DNA of 64,000 nucleotides. Origin: Chlamydia avium 10DC88 (lineage in GTDB: Bacteria > Chlamydiota > Chlamydiia > Chlamydiales > Chlamydiaceae). Under the pieces are notes generated by a model that did not search any database, was not told the origin of the DNA, and worked only from the letters and a program-made list of their open reading frames with translations. The DNA lies in the NCBI RefSeq assembly GCF_000583875.1, contig NZ_CP006571.1, forward strand, positions 956,286-1,020,285, in the 5' to 3' direction. This document shows positions 9,815 through 18,440 of this stretch, one piece after another. The translations under genes and the position numbers were made by a program. Each line of letters opens with the position of its first letter. Position 1 is the stretch's first letter.

Positions 9815-10531
9815 ATGGATATTTCTGGAAGCATCAAGAAAAAACTTCTTCAGTTTTTGGAAAAACAAAAAGAACCAGAATTGTTAGCCACGTATCTTTT
9901 TTATTTAGAACAAGCTTTGGGTTTGCGCCCTGTAGTTTTTGTTCGAGATAAAATAATTTTTAAAACCCCAGAAGATGCTGTACGAATTTTAGAAGAAGAT
10001 AAAAAAATTTGGAGAGAAACAGAAATACAAATTTGTTCTGGTAAACCAGAGGTAAATGAACATACAAAAAGGATCTATATTTGTCCTTTTACCGGAAAAG
10101 TTTTTGCTGATAATGTCTATGCTAATCCTCAGGACGCTATCTATGATTGGTTATCTTCGTGCCCACAAAATGCGGAACGTCAGAGTGGTGTCCGTGTAAA
10201 GCGTTTTCTTGTTTCTGATGATCCCAAAATGATTCAAGAATATATTGTACCTCCGAAAGAGCCTATTGTAAAAACTGTCTTTTCTTCTGTGATTACAGGC
10301 AAGTTATTCCATAGTTTGCCAGCTCTCATAGAGGAATTTACTTCAAATTATCTACGACCAATGACTTTGGAAGAAGTACAAAATCAAAATAAATTTCAAT
10401 TAGAAAATTCCTTTTTATCATTGTTACAAGATGCCCTTGTGGAAGACAAAATAGCTGAGTTTGTAGAAAGCTTAGCAGACGATACCGCCTTTCATGTGTA
10501 TATTAGTCAATGGATAGATACAGACGAGTAA
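9815..10531 (+). CDS. DUF2709 family protein, Chlamydia-conserved unknown
   Basis: A 238-residue soluble protein that I recognise as the Chlamydiales-specific DUF2709 family; its function is unknown. I chose the ATG at 9815 because the AAAAGG ribosome binding site is six bases before it. The in-frame ATG at 9809 is too close to that site. No signal peptide or membrane segment is present. Two segments with a C-P-F-T-G-K-V-F or similar pattern (ICPFTGKVFADNVYANPQDAIYDW and, later, SVITGKLFHSLPALI) suggest an internal repeat of a small domain. The 3' end overlaps the start of tsaE by 22 bases, so it begins an operon with tsaE and dnaQ. Confidence 0.8.
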   Translation: MDISGSIKKKLLQFLEKQKEPELLATYLFYLEQALGLRPVVFVRDKIIFKTPEDAVRILEEDKKIWRETEIQICSGKPEVNEHTKRIYICPFTGKVFADNVYANPQDAIYDWLSSCPQNAERQSGVRVKRFLVSDDPKMIQEYIVPPKEPIVKTVFSSVITGKLFHSLPALIEEFTSNYLRPMTLEEVQNQNKFQLENSFLSLLQDALVEDKIAEFVESLADDTAFHVYISQWIDTDE

Positions 10532-10968
10532 CAAGTTCTTATCAGGAAACTTTAAATATAGGTAAGGCACTTGGTAAATGCCTTTCCGCAGGAAGTGTGG
10601 TATTATTATTCGGTGATTACGGAGTTGGGAAGACGGAGTTTGTACGGGGTATAGTACAGGGCTACCTAGGAGATACTTCGGCTTATGATGTTGCAAGCCC
10701 TTCTTTTGCTCTTCTGCATGTGTACGGTAGCGAACCTCGAAGAATTTGTCACTATGATTTTTATAGGTTGGTAGATAATAAAGGTATTTATCAGGAATTA
10801 TTCCAAGATACTACGGAAGATGACGTGATATGTGTGGAATGGCCAGATAAAATAACTTTACCACGTTTTCGAGAGACCATACGGGTTTACATAAAAGCAT
10901 TAACTAATGTTCAAAGAGAGGTGAGTGTATATGCCTCACCCTTCTTGTTAATTTTGTTAAAGGAATAA
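10510..10968 (+). CDS. tsaE: tRNA threonylcarbamoyladenosine biosynthesis ATPase TsaE
   Basis: P-loop ATPase of 152 residues needed with TsaB, TsaC and TsaD to make t6A at position 37 of ANN-decoding tRNAs. The Walker A motif GDYGVGKTEFVRG is near residue 35. The family blocks SPSFALLHVY, HYDFYRL and the C-terminal VEWPDKI (Walker B-like acid and the tryptophan-proline pair) follow in order. The length is close to the family norm. It starts within the 3' end of the DUF2709 gene and stops two bases before the dnaQ start, so it sits in a tight operon. The older name is yjeE. Confidence 0.92.
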   Translation: MDRYRRVTSSYQETLNIGKALGKCLSAGSVVLLFGDYGVGKTEFVRGIVQGYLGDTSAYDVASPSFALLHVYGSEPRRICHYDFYRLVDNKGIYQELFQDTTEDDVICVEWPDKITLPRFRETIRVYIKALTNVQREVSVYASPFLLILLKE

Positions 10969-10970
10969 AC

Positions 10971-11720
10971 ATGGCGTTACTTAAAGATACGATTTTTGTG
11001 TGTCTAGATTGTGAAATGACGGGATTAGATATAAAAAAAGATCGTATTATTGAATTTGCTGCAGTACGTTTTACTTTTGATAAGGTAATCGATTCAATAG
11101 AATGTTTGATTAATCCCGAGCGTGTTGTTTCTGCCGAATCACAGAAAATACATGGGATTTCTAATGCCATGTTAAAAAATCAACCACTAATGTCTACTGT
11201 ATTCCCCAAGATCAAAGCTTTTTTAAAAGAAGGAGATTACATAGTCGGTCACAGCGTGGGATTTGATATACAAGTTTTGTCTCAAGAAGCAGAAAGAATC
11301 GGAGACTCTTTTCTTTCTAAATATCATATCATTGATACATTGCGATTAGCAAAAGAATATGGCGATAGTCCAAATAATTCTTTAGAAGCGTTAGCTATGC
11401 ATTTTAATGTCCCTTATGATGGGAACCATCGTGCTATGAAAGATGTTGAGATCAACATCAGCATTTTCAAACATTTTTGTAGACGTTTCCGTACAATTGA
11501 ACAGTTACAGCAGGTTTTATCAAAACCTATTAAAATGAAATATATGCCCTTAGGGAAACATAAGGGACGTTCTTTTTCAGAAATTCCTTTGTCTTATTTA
11601 CAATGGGCGGCCAAAATGGATTTTGATCCCGATTTACGTTTTTCTATTCGCCATGAAATTAAACATCGCCAAAAAGGGACAGGATTTACACAGGTAAATA
11701 ACCCATTTATTGGCTTGTAA
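10971..11720 (+). CDS. dnaQ: DNA polymerase III epsilon-like exonuclease with DUF3820 tail
   Basis: A 3'-5' exonuclease of the DEDD superfamily, 249 residues. Exo I is LDCEMTGLD (residues 13-21), Exo II is VGHSVGFDIQVL near residue 90, and Exo III is NHRAMKDVEIN with the catalytic histidine and aspartate near residue 150. Residues about 178-240 form a second small domain (MPLGKHKGRSFSEIPLSYLQWAAKMDFDPDL) that I recognise as DUF3820, which is not part of E. coli DnaQ. The protein could be the proofreading subunit for the DnaE at the left edge or a related repair or RNA exonuclease. It follows tsaE by two bases. Confidence 0.87.
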   Translation: MALLKDTIFVCLDCEMTGLDIKKDRIIEFAAVRFTFDKVIDSIECLINPERVVSAESQKIHGISNAMLKNQPLMSTVFPKIKAFLKEGDYIVGHSVGFDIQVLSQEAERIGDSFLSKYHIIDTLRLAKEYGDSPNNSLEALAMHFNVPYDGNHRAMKDVEINISIFKHFCRRFRTIEQLQQVLSKPIKMKYMPLGKHKGRSFSEIPLSYLQWAAKMDFDPDLRFSIRHEIKHRQKGTGFTQVNNPFIGL

Positions 11721-11826
11721 TGTGTGCTTTTTATTTTCAAGTAATCTCTTGATTTTCTTTAATGCGGAGGCTACTATCCAACAAGATGTAGTAGAAAGGC
11801 AGCTTCGTCACAAAGAGAAATAGCAT

Positions 11827-12297
11827 ATGCTGAAGAAAAAGCCTGTATCTTTTAGTTGTATAGATGGCCATATTTATAAGATTTTTCCTAATGATTTAAA
11901 TGCAAATAATACAGTGTTTGGCGGTTTATTAATGAGTTTATTAGATCGCTTAGCTCTTGTAGTTGCAGAAAGACATGCAGAACGTATTTGTGTCACAGCG
12001 TTTGTTGATGCATTGTGTTTTTATGCTCCCGCTTACATGGGAGAAAATCTAATATGCAAAGCAGCTGTAAATCGTACATGGAAAACTTCTTTAGAAGTAG
12101 GTGTTAAAGTTTGGGCAGAAAATATCTATAAACAAGAAAGAAGACATATTACTTCGGCATATTTTACTTTTGTTGCTGTAGATGAACAGAATATACCCAC
12201 GCCTGTTCATCAGATTGTACCGGAGACTCTTGAAGAAAAGCGACGGTATAATGAGGCTGATCAACGTCGACAGGTGCGACTGAATATGAATAAATAG
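11827..12297 (+). CDS. yciA: Acyl-CoA thioesterase, YciA-like hotdog protein
   Basis: A 156-residue single-hotdog thioesterase expected to hydrolyse acyl-CoA esters in the cytoplasm. The family pattern is visible: [19 protein letters not shown] near the N terminus, with the FGG turn and the catalytic aspartate in the helix. This is followed by the strand block [20 protein letters not shown] and [12 protein letters not shown]. The C-terminal tail is charged and looks disordered. It stands 106 bases after dnaQ and only seven bases before the lnt start, so it likely leads into the lnt-lpxC-fabZ-lpxA membrane biogenesis genes. Substrate preference cannot be read from the sequence. Confidence 0.85.
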   Translation: MLKKKPVSFSCIDGHIYKIFPNDLNANNTVFGGLLMSLLDRLALVVAERHAERICVTAFVDALCFYAPAYMGENLICKAAVNRTWKTSLEVGVKVWAENIYKQERRHITSAYFTFVAVDEQNIPTPVHQIVPETLEEKRRYNEADQRRQVRLNMNK

Positions 12298-12304
12298 GAA
12301 CGTT

Positions 12305-13926
12305 TTGTTTAGGATTGTTAGTTTTTTTTGTTCCTGGATTCTTATAGCCTTTGCTCAACCCGATAGTAGTACGATATTCTCTTGTTTGGGAAGCGTATGT
12401 GGATATGGTCTTCTTTGGTATAGTTTAGAACCCTGCAAACCCCAGACTATCTCTTGGAAAAAGTTATTCCTCATATTATTTTTCTGGAGCGTAACCCTCT
12501 ATAGTTGGCATTTCTCATGGATGCTATCCGACTTTTATGTAGGGAAGTTTATTTACCTTGTATGGGCGATACTCTGTAGTGTGCTGGCATGCCTATTCAC
12601 CATATTTTCTCTCTTTCTTATTTATGTAATTCGAAAAAAATGTTTAAAATTCTCTGGTTTTTCCCAGGATTTTGGGTAAGCATAGAGATGTTAAGATTTT
12701 ACTTTCTCCTCTCCGGAATGTCTCTAGATTATCTAGGGTGGCCAATTACAGCTACAGCCTATGGAAGACAATTCGGAGGGTTTTTCGGTTGGGCAGGAGA
12801 AAGTGTCGTGATAGTAATGATGGGAATCAGCTTTTATCTCGTTTTACTAAAAAAACGTCACGCTTTCAAATTATGGCTAGCGTGTATTTTGTTCCCTTAT
12901 GTTTTAGGCGGATTGCACTATGAATACCTGAAATTAAGATTTTCTAGCCGAGATAGTTTACGTCTTGCTGTGATTCAACCTGCAGGTCCACTTTATACAG
13001 GATGTTCGTCAGTAAGTGCCTTCTGCATCTGGCAGAAGTTAATTCATCTTGCATCTATGGTGGAGAAACCCGTAGATCTTGTGATTTTCCCTGAGGTCGC
13101 ACTCCCCTTTGCTCAAGATAAAAGAGTTTATCCTTATGATGATAGTCGCTTAATACTTGAACCTCTAGTGGATTTAAAACAACAGCAAGAATTTTTAACA
13201 AATATTGATTGGATTCAGGCTCTTGTAGATTATTTCGAATGTCCAGTCCTAATGGGATTGGAACGTTTTGAGGAAATAGGATCCCAGATGTATGTCTATA
13301 ATTCTGCAACGTGTCTATCTCGCGAGGGGAAACTATACGGCTATGATAAGCGCATACTTGTCCCCGGAGGAGAGTATATTCCTTGTGGTAGATTAGGCTG
13401 GTTCTTCTGCAAGAAATATTTTCCTGAATACGCACTTACATGTCGACGCTTACCAGGTATCCGCTCAGGAGTAATAAAAATACAAGACTTACCTGCAATG
13501 GGGATATCAATTTGTTATGAAGAAACTTTTGGACATTTACTTAGGCATTATAAAAAAAATGGCGCGAAATTTCTTGTAAATTTAACAAATGATGGATGGT
13601 ATCCCTCTTCTAATCTCCCCCAAGTGCATTTTTCTCATGGTATTCTACGTAATCAAGAGTTAGGTATGCCATGTGTGCGTGCTTGCCATACAGGTGTTAC
13701 TGTAGCGGCAGATGCTTTAGGAAGAGTTTTACACATGCTCCCCTACGAAACTTGTTCTAGAAAAGCACCCCCAGGAGTATTGCAAATCAATCTTCCTTTG
13801 CAAAATTATTTTACTTTATATTCTTGGTGGGGAGATGTACCCATGATTTTTTTAGCTTTACTCTCTACCAGTTGTATGGGATGTTATTTTGCTTATCACT
13901 TGCTTGCTAAAAAAGAAAAAGGATAA
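12305..13926 (+). CDS. lnt: Apolipoprotein N-acyltransferase, frameshifted
   Basis: Adds the third acyl chain to lipoproteins in the inner membrane; about 540 residues if the frame is restored. The TTG at 12305 has an AGGAA site five bases upstream and begins MFRIVSFFCSWILIAFAQP. That frame carries the N-terminal membrane helices to about 12660, then ends. The rest (WFFPGFWVSIEMLRF onward) continues in the -1 frame to 13926. The switch lies near runs of seven A (12634-12640) and four A (12646-12649), so a single missing A explains it. Catalytic residues of the nitrilase domain are intact: Glu in IFPEVALPF (about 263), Lys in YGYDKRILVPGGEY (about 347) and Cys in SICYEETFG (about 403). The gene is followed by lpxC. 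Confidence 0.88.
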
Positions 13927-13955
13927 TATACGAACACTCTTTTTCAGGTTTTTGC

Positions 13956-14798
13956 ATGTTAGAACGAGCTCAAAGGACGTTAAAGCGTGAAGTGTGTTAT
14001 TCCGGAGTGGGGATCCACTTTGGGAAGTCAGCAACTTTAACTTTAGAGCCTGCTAAAGAAAATACAGGAATAGTTTTTTACCGCTCAGATATTGAGGGGA
14101 ACTATATTCCAGCATTGCTTTCTCATGTGTGTAGTACAGGACGCAGTACCACATTATCTTCAGGGGACTCTGTTGTTGCAACCGTGGAGCACCTTATGGC
14201 TGCTTTGCGGTCCAGTAATATCGATAATGTGATTGTCCATTGTAGTGAAGAAGAAATCCCCATAGGAGATGGTAGTTCACAGGTATTTATGCAACTCATT
14301 GATGATGCGGGTGTTTGCGTGCAAAATGATAAAGTCTCTATTGCACAACTATCTCGGCCTGTGTACTATCAAGCCCAAGATACTTTTCTCGCAGCATTTC
14401 CCTGTGATGAACTAAAAATTTCGTATACTTTACATTATCCTCAAAGTCCTACTATAGGAACCCAGTATCGTTCTTTTGTAATTACAGAGGGGTCTTTCCG
14501 TAAAGATATTGCTCCATGTAGAACATTTGCTTTATACAATGAGTTGTGTTTTTTAATGGACAGGGGATTAATAGGTGGTGGCTGCTTGGAAAATGCTGTT
14601 GTTTTTAAGGATGATGGTGTCATTAGCAGGGGACCATTGCGTTTCCCAGATGAGCCCGTAAGGCATAAAATTTTAGATTTAATAGGGGATCTATCTTTGG
14701 TTGGAAAACCTTTTAAAGCACATATTATAGCTATTGGATCAGGGCATTCTTCGAATATTGCTTTGGGAAGAAAAATTCTAGAAGTATTGCAATTTTAA
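13956..14798 (+). CDS. lpxC: UDP-3-O-acyl-N-acetylglucosamine deacetylase
   Basis: Zinc enzyme of the first committed step of lipid A synthesis, 280 residues. The opening LKREVCYSGVGIHFGKSATL is characteristic. Zinc ligands are visible as His in VEHLMAAL (about residue 77) and His and Asp in VRHKILDLIGDL (about 236-240). The catalytic His is in HSSNIAL near 265. The start ATG at 13956 is 29 bases after lnt. The stop is 14 bases before fabZ, and lpxA follows, giving the conserved lpxC-fabZ-lpxA order. Its product goes on to later lipid A enzymes not in this window. Confidence 0.96.
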   Translation: MLERAQRTLKREVCYSGVGIHFGKSATLTLEPAKENTGIVFYRSDIEGNYIPALLSHVCSTGRSTTLSSGDSVVATVEHLMAALRSSNIDNVIVHCSEEEIPIGDGSSQVFMQLIDDAGVCVQNDKVSIAQLSRPVYYQAQDTFLAAFPCDELKISYTLHYPQSPTIGTQYRSFVITEGSFRKDIAPCRTFALYNELCFLMDRGLIGGGCLENAVVFKDDGVISRGPLRFPDEPVRHKILDLIGDLSLVGKPFKAHIIAIGSGHSSNIALGRKILEVLQF

Positions 14799-14812
14799 GA
14801 AATGAGTGGTGA

Positions 14813-15277
14813 ATGAAAGAGGCTCCTGTAATTAAATTACGAGAATTATTAAACTTACTTCCGCATCGTTATCCATTTTTACTTGTGGATCGCGTGCTGT
14901 CTTATGATTTGGAAAAAAGATCTATTGTTGCGCAGAAAAATGTAACGATAAATGAACCTTTTTTTGTAGGACATTTTCCTGAAGCCCCCATTATGCCTGG
15001 GGTGTTGATATTAGAATCTTTGGCGCAAGCAGCTGGAGTATTGTTGGGATTAATATTAGAAAATGATCGGCATAAGAGGCTAGCTTTGTTTTTAGGAATA
15101 CAAAAGGCAAAGTTTCGTCAGGCAGTACGTCCAGGCGATGTTCTTACTCTTAATGCTGAGTTTTCTCTAATTTCCTCAAAAGGTGGGAAGGCTACAGCAC
15201 AAGCTTGCGTAGATTCCCGAGCTGTTGCTGAAGGCGAACTCAGTTTTGCTCTAGTAGATAAAGAATCTTTAGATTAA
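14813..15277 (+). CDS. fabZ: 3-hydroxyacyl-ACP dehydratase FabZ
   Basis: Dehydrates 3-hydroxyacyl-ACP in fatty acid elongation and so competes with LpxA for the 3-hydroxyacyl-ACP pool. The protein has 154 residues, and the hotdog fold motifs are clear: [14 protein letters not shown] (catalytic histidine) and [20 protein letters not shown] (catalytic glutamate on the central helix), then [10 protein letters not shown]. The length is typical. It sits between lpxC and lpxA with gaps of 14 and 9 bases, clearly one operon. Nothing unusual was seen in the frame. Confidence 0.96.
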   Translation: MKEAPVIKLRELLNLLPHRYPFLLVDRVLSYDLEKRSIVAQKNVTINEPFFVGHFPEAPIMPGVLILESLAQAAGVLLGLILENDRHKRLALFLGIQKAKFRQAVRPGDVLTLNAEFSLISSKGGKATAQACVDSRAVAEGELSFALVDKESLD

Positions 15278-15286
15278 CGGAGACCT

Positions 15287-16127
15287 ATGACGAACATTCA
15301 CCCAACAGCAATTATTGAATCTGGGGCTAAAATCGGTAAGAATGTTGTTATTGAGCCGTATGTAGTGATTAAGTCAACGGTGACCCTTTGTGATAATGTA
15401 GTGGTGAAATCTTATGCTTATATTGATGGGCATACCACTATAGGTAAAGGAACAACAATTTGGCCATCGGCAATGATAGGGAATAAACCCCAGGATCTAA
15501 AATATCGGGGAGAGAAAACCTACGTTACTATTGGTGAAAATTGTGAGATTCGAGAATTTGTTATTATTACTTCTTCCACGTTTGAAGGTACAACAGTTTC
15601 TATAGGGAATAATTGCCTAATTATGCCTTGGGCTCATGTAGCTCATAACTGTACGATTGGGAATCATGTAATTTTAAGTAATCATGCACAGTTAGCTGGT
15701 CATGTTTTTGTAGGAGATCACGCTATTATTGGGGGGGATGGTAGGAGTCCATCAATTTGTGCGCATAGGAGCGCATGCCATGGTTGGTGCTTTAAGTGGT
15801 GTCCGTCGTGATATTCCTCCTTATACCATAGGCGCAGGGAATCCATATCAATTAGGGGGGATCAATAAAGTAGGCCTACAAAGAAGACAAGTGCCATTTG
15901 AAACACGTCTAATTCTAATTAAAGTATTTAAAAAGGTATATCGTAATACAGGAAGTTTTTCTCAAGCTTTATTAGAAGTTAAAGAAGAATATAGCCATGT
16001 TCCTGAAGTGCAAAATTTTGTTCATTTCTGTCAGAATCCGAGTAAGCGTGGTATCGAACGAGGTGCGGATAAAGACGCTTTCCAAGACGAACTTTTGGAT
16101 AAAGAAGAAGTCTTTGTTGAGTCTTAA
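15287..16127 (+). CDS. lpxA: UDP-GlcNAc O-acyltransferase LpxA, frameshifted
   Basis: First acyl transfer of lipid A synthesis; a trimeric left-handed beta helix. Hexapeptide repeats are obvious from residue 5 on ([20 protein letters not shown] and onward), and the catalytic-histidine segment [12 protein letters not shown] is present. At a run of seven G (15731-15737) the frame is lost; that product would end at 174 residues in unrelated sequence. With six G the protein reads [19 protein letters not shown] and continues to a normal C terminus ([10 protein letters not shown], stop at 16125-16127), about 279 residues, the family length. A single extra G explains it. The start is nine bases after fabZ. 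In C. trachomatis fmt follows; here it does not. Confidence 0.92.
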
Positions 16128-16400
16128 AATCTATAGATTTTCTTTGGGAATGTAAATAGGGTGCTCTATAAGTGGACACTCAACTTTCATCTTCTATAAG
16201 TTCATTAAGATGCGATACCGAAGTATGGATTGATTTTCATCTCATAAGTTAATCAAAGTTTCTGAATCTAGCGGATTTTTAATTTAAGGATCCGTGTCGG
16301 GGGATCATTCACATCTTTTGGTTGTTGGCTAGGAATTGATCTAGGCTGCAGTCATATTAAAAAATTTTTTAATCAAGCGTTTTTTAATTCTTTTTATTAA
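16128..16400 (+). pseudogene. Possible decayed fmt (methionyl-tRNA formyltransferase) remnant
   Basis: No open frame exists here, but fragments resemble Fmt in the expected order. DAIPKYG (16209-16229) recalls the IPKYG segment before the Fmt substrate loop. VSGDHSHLLVVG (16294-16329) resembles the start of the C-terminal domain. IKKFFNQ, encoded from 16356, resembles the final KDFFNG block. The fragments lie in different frames with stops between them. The rest of the gene would have been deleted, since only about 270 bases remain of the roughly 960 expected. I judge this from remembered family sequence, and the matches are short, so chance similarity is possible. Confidence 0.3.
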
Positions 16401-16506
16401 TTGTTTCGTAATTTAATGTTATTTATGGTATATTTACGCTCTTATAGAATATTTTAATTTTAATCAATTAGAAAAGTTTGTTAATTTTTAAGTCGAGGAG
16501 GTGGAT

Positions 16507-17472
16507 ATGGCTTCTGCAGTATCATCACGTGCAGTACCCACCCTTAATCTATCTGGGAAAATCCTTTCTTTAAACACTAGTAAAATACGTCCGTCATCGA
16601 CAGGAAATTGCTTGTCTCAGTTTTTAACGCATAAAGGTAATCATCTGTCTCGTTTCGTTGGCGGAACTAAAAACGTAGATAAGGTTTTAAAGCTAGCTAA
16701 GTCATCGGCAGAGCTAGGTAGCCATATACTAGATATTACCGGACATGCAGAAGGGGTTTCATCTACATTGAAAAATACTGTTGGCGCTTTAAGCACAACA
16801 CGATCTTTTATATCGCTATTTAATGCATATAACGGAGCTATTCCCGGATGTGTATCGGCTGTTAAGAGTTGCTACAAGCATGTGAAACAATGTGTTTCTC
16901 CTGAGGGCAATTCTGGTGAAACTCGAGAAATTCCTTATAATGCATGTTATCTCACCAAGGGAGATCATGCATTGGCAGCTATCGATGCGTTAGGTTCAGC
17001 GGTAGGAGCATCGACCTATGTTGCAACATTTGGTGCTGTTCGTCCTGTACTCTTGGCTAATAAACTCGTGCATACGCCTTTCCTCTCTTCAGATGTAAAA
17101 CAAGCTCTTGGTTTTAGCGTTGATTGCATGATGACTGCTAATCATGCTGCAAAAGTCATTGGTAGTGCCGCAGCTTTGGCTTATGAAGTTCGTGCCTATG
17201 ATCGGGCAAATCGAGGTTTAGATGAAGCTATGAGCGACGCCGCTCTAGACAATGAAGCTTATATGCAGATGTCGGACGCTTTAAAAGAATCGCATTACCA
17301 AGCTTGCAAGAGAATAATTCTTACTCTATTGGAGAAGGCTTTCGAACTTCTTGCAGATATTGTGAAGTTTATTCCTATGCCTCATTATAGCAGCTTGCGT
17401 TTGGCTGTAATTTCTGGGTTTACAACAATATCTAGTGCTATTGGATGCTATGCTCTCTGGGCAAGTTCATAA
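16507..17472 (+). CDS. Cap1-like inclusion-associated protein (CT529 homologue)
   Basis: Protein of 321 residues that I place with the Chlamydia CT529/Cap1 family by position (between lpxA and the ribosomal operon) and by character. Cap1 of C. trachomatis is an inclusion membrane protein and CD8 T-cell antigen. The ATG at 16507 has a perfect AGGAGG ribosome binding site six bases upstream; a GTG at 16501 is too close to it. There is no Sec signal peptide, as expected for a type III secreted protein. Alternating small and hydrophobic residues form weakly hydrophobic helices (about residues 95-115, 160-190, 215-235 and 290-315). The gene has its own AT-rich upstream region and a terminator at 17507-17536, so it is likely monocistronic. 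Confidence 0.75.
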   Translation: MASAVSSRAVPTLNLSGKILSLNTSKIRPSSTGNCLSQFLTHKGNHLSRFVGGTKNVDKVLKLAKSSAELGSHILDITGHAEGVSSTLKNTVGALSTTRSFISLFNAYNGAIPGCVSAVKSCYKHVKQCVSPEGNSGETREIPYNACYLTKGDHALAAIDALGSAVGASTYVATFGAVRPVLLANKLVHTPFLSSDVKQALGFSVDCMMTANHAAKVIGSAAALAYEVRAYDRANRGLDEAMSDAALDNEAYMQMSDALKESHYQACKRIILTLLEKAFELLADIVKFIPMPHYSSLRLAVISGFTTISSAIGCYALWASS

Positions 17473-17506
17473 GAGAGAATTCTTGATTTATAGTAATTAG
17501 GGTAAG

Positions 17507-17536
17507 CGCTTCTGGATTTTCTAGGAGCGTTTTTTT
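17507..17536 (+). terminator. Rho-independent terminator after the Cap1-like gene
   Basis: CGCTTCT (17507-17513) pairs with AGGAGCG (17523-17529), with one G-U pair, around a nine-base loop. Seven T follow (17530-17536). It closes the Cap1-like transcript 34 bases after its stop. Confidence 0.8.
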
Positions 17537-17714
17537 GTTTGTTAGTAAAATAAAAGATTTATAAAAATGGTCATATCTTATTTTTATGCAAGAGTTCCAT
17601 TTTTTCTTATTGTAAAAATCTTCCTCCTCTGATAACCTACCCCTTTATTTTCTTAATGAAAAGGTTCCTTTTCTTTTTAGGAAATCTGCAAGCAAAATGC
17701 TAAAATGTTTTTCT

Positions 17715-17742
17715 GACTGTGTTCACTTCGGTGTTTCCAGTC
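17715..17742 (+). promoter_or_regulatory. Leader hairpin with UUCG loop before rplC
   Basis: GACTG (17715-17719) pairs with CAGTC (17738-17742). Inside, a symmetric 4x4 internal loop is followed by CAC-TTCG-GTG (17724-17733), a stem capped by the very stable UUCG tetraloop. It ends 22 bases before the rplC ATG at 17765. Ribosomal operons are often regulated by their products binding leader hairpins, so this is a candidate regulatory site; nothing in the sequence says which protein would bind. Confidence 0.45.
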
Positions 17743-17764
17743 GTTGTTTGTTAATGGGTACTGT

Positions 17765-18424
17765 ATGCGATCTCAGCTTAGCTTAATGGGGAAAAAAGAA
17801 GGCATGGTTCATGTCTTTGATAAAGAAGGAAATCTAGTAGCATGTTCAGTAATTAGCATAAGCCCTAATGTTGTTACTCAGGTAAAGTTAGATGCGATAG
17901 ATGGCTATAACGCTATTCAGTTGGGGGTGGATGAGCTTAATGTTCAGGAAAAAACTTTATTGCGACGCATAAGTAAAGCTGAAGTGGGTCATTGTAAGAA
18001 GTCAGGTTCGCGGGTTTTTCGTGCGTTAAAAGAAGTTCGTGTTTCTTCCGAGGATGTTCAAGAGATTTCTTTAGGAAATGAATTTGGATTGGAAGTCTTC
18101 GAAAATATTTCTTCTGTAGATGTCAGTGGTGTCTCTAAGGGTAAAGGGTTCCAGGGAGTAATGAAGAAGTATGGATTTCGTGGAGGTCCAGGAAGTCATG
18201 GTTCTGGGTTTCATCGCCATGCTGGTTCGATAGGGATGAGGTCGACTCCAGGAAGATGTTTTCCGGGGAGCAAGCGGCCTAGCCACATGGGCGCTGTGAA
18301 TGTGACAGTAAAGAATTTAGAAATAGTTAAAATAGACTCAGAGAAGAAGGTGCTTCTGGTAAAAGGGGCAATTCCCGGTTCTAAGGGTTCCATTGTTGTC
18401 GTAAGGCGTTCCTCAAAGGCGTAA
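17765..18424 (+). CDS. rplC: 50S ribosomal protein L3
   Basis: Large-subunit protein uL3, 219 residues, that binds 23S rRNA early in assembly and reaches the peptidyl transferase centre. The loop GPGSHGSGFHRHAGSIGMR and the following SKRPSHMG are typical. I chose the ATG at 17765 (MRSQLSLMGKKEGM) because the family starts there; an in-frame ATG-like extension from 17744 (TTG) adds seven unrelated residues. It is the first gene of the operon. rpsJ, which precedes rplC in E. coli, is not here, as is usual in Chlamydia. A hairpin lies just upstream (17715-17742). Confidence 0.95.
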   Translation: MRSQLSLMGKKEGMVHVFDKEGNLVACSVISISPNVVTQVKLDAIDGYNAIQLGVDELNVQEKTLLRRISKAEVGHCKKSGSRVFRALKEVRVSSEDVQEISLGNEFGLEVFENISSVDVSGVSKGKGFQGVMKKYGFRGGPGSHGSGFHRHAGSIGMRSTPGRCFPGSKRPSHMGAVNVTVKNLEIVKIDSEKKVLLVKGAIPGSKGSIVVVRRSSKA

Positions 18425-18440
18425 ATAGAAGAGGGTTTTA

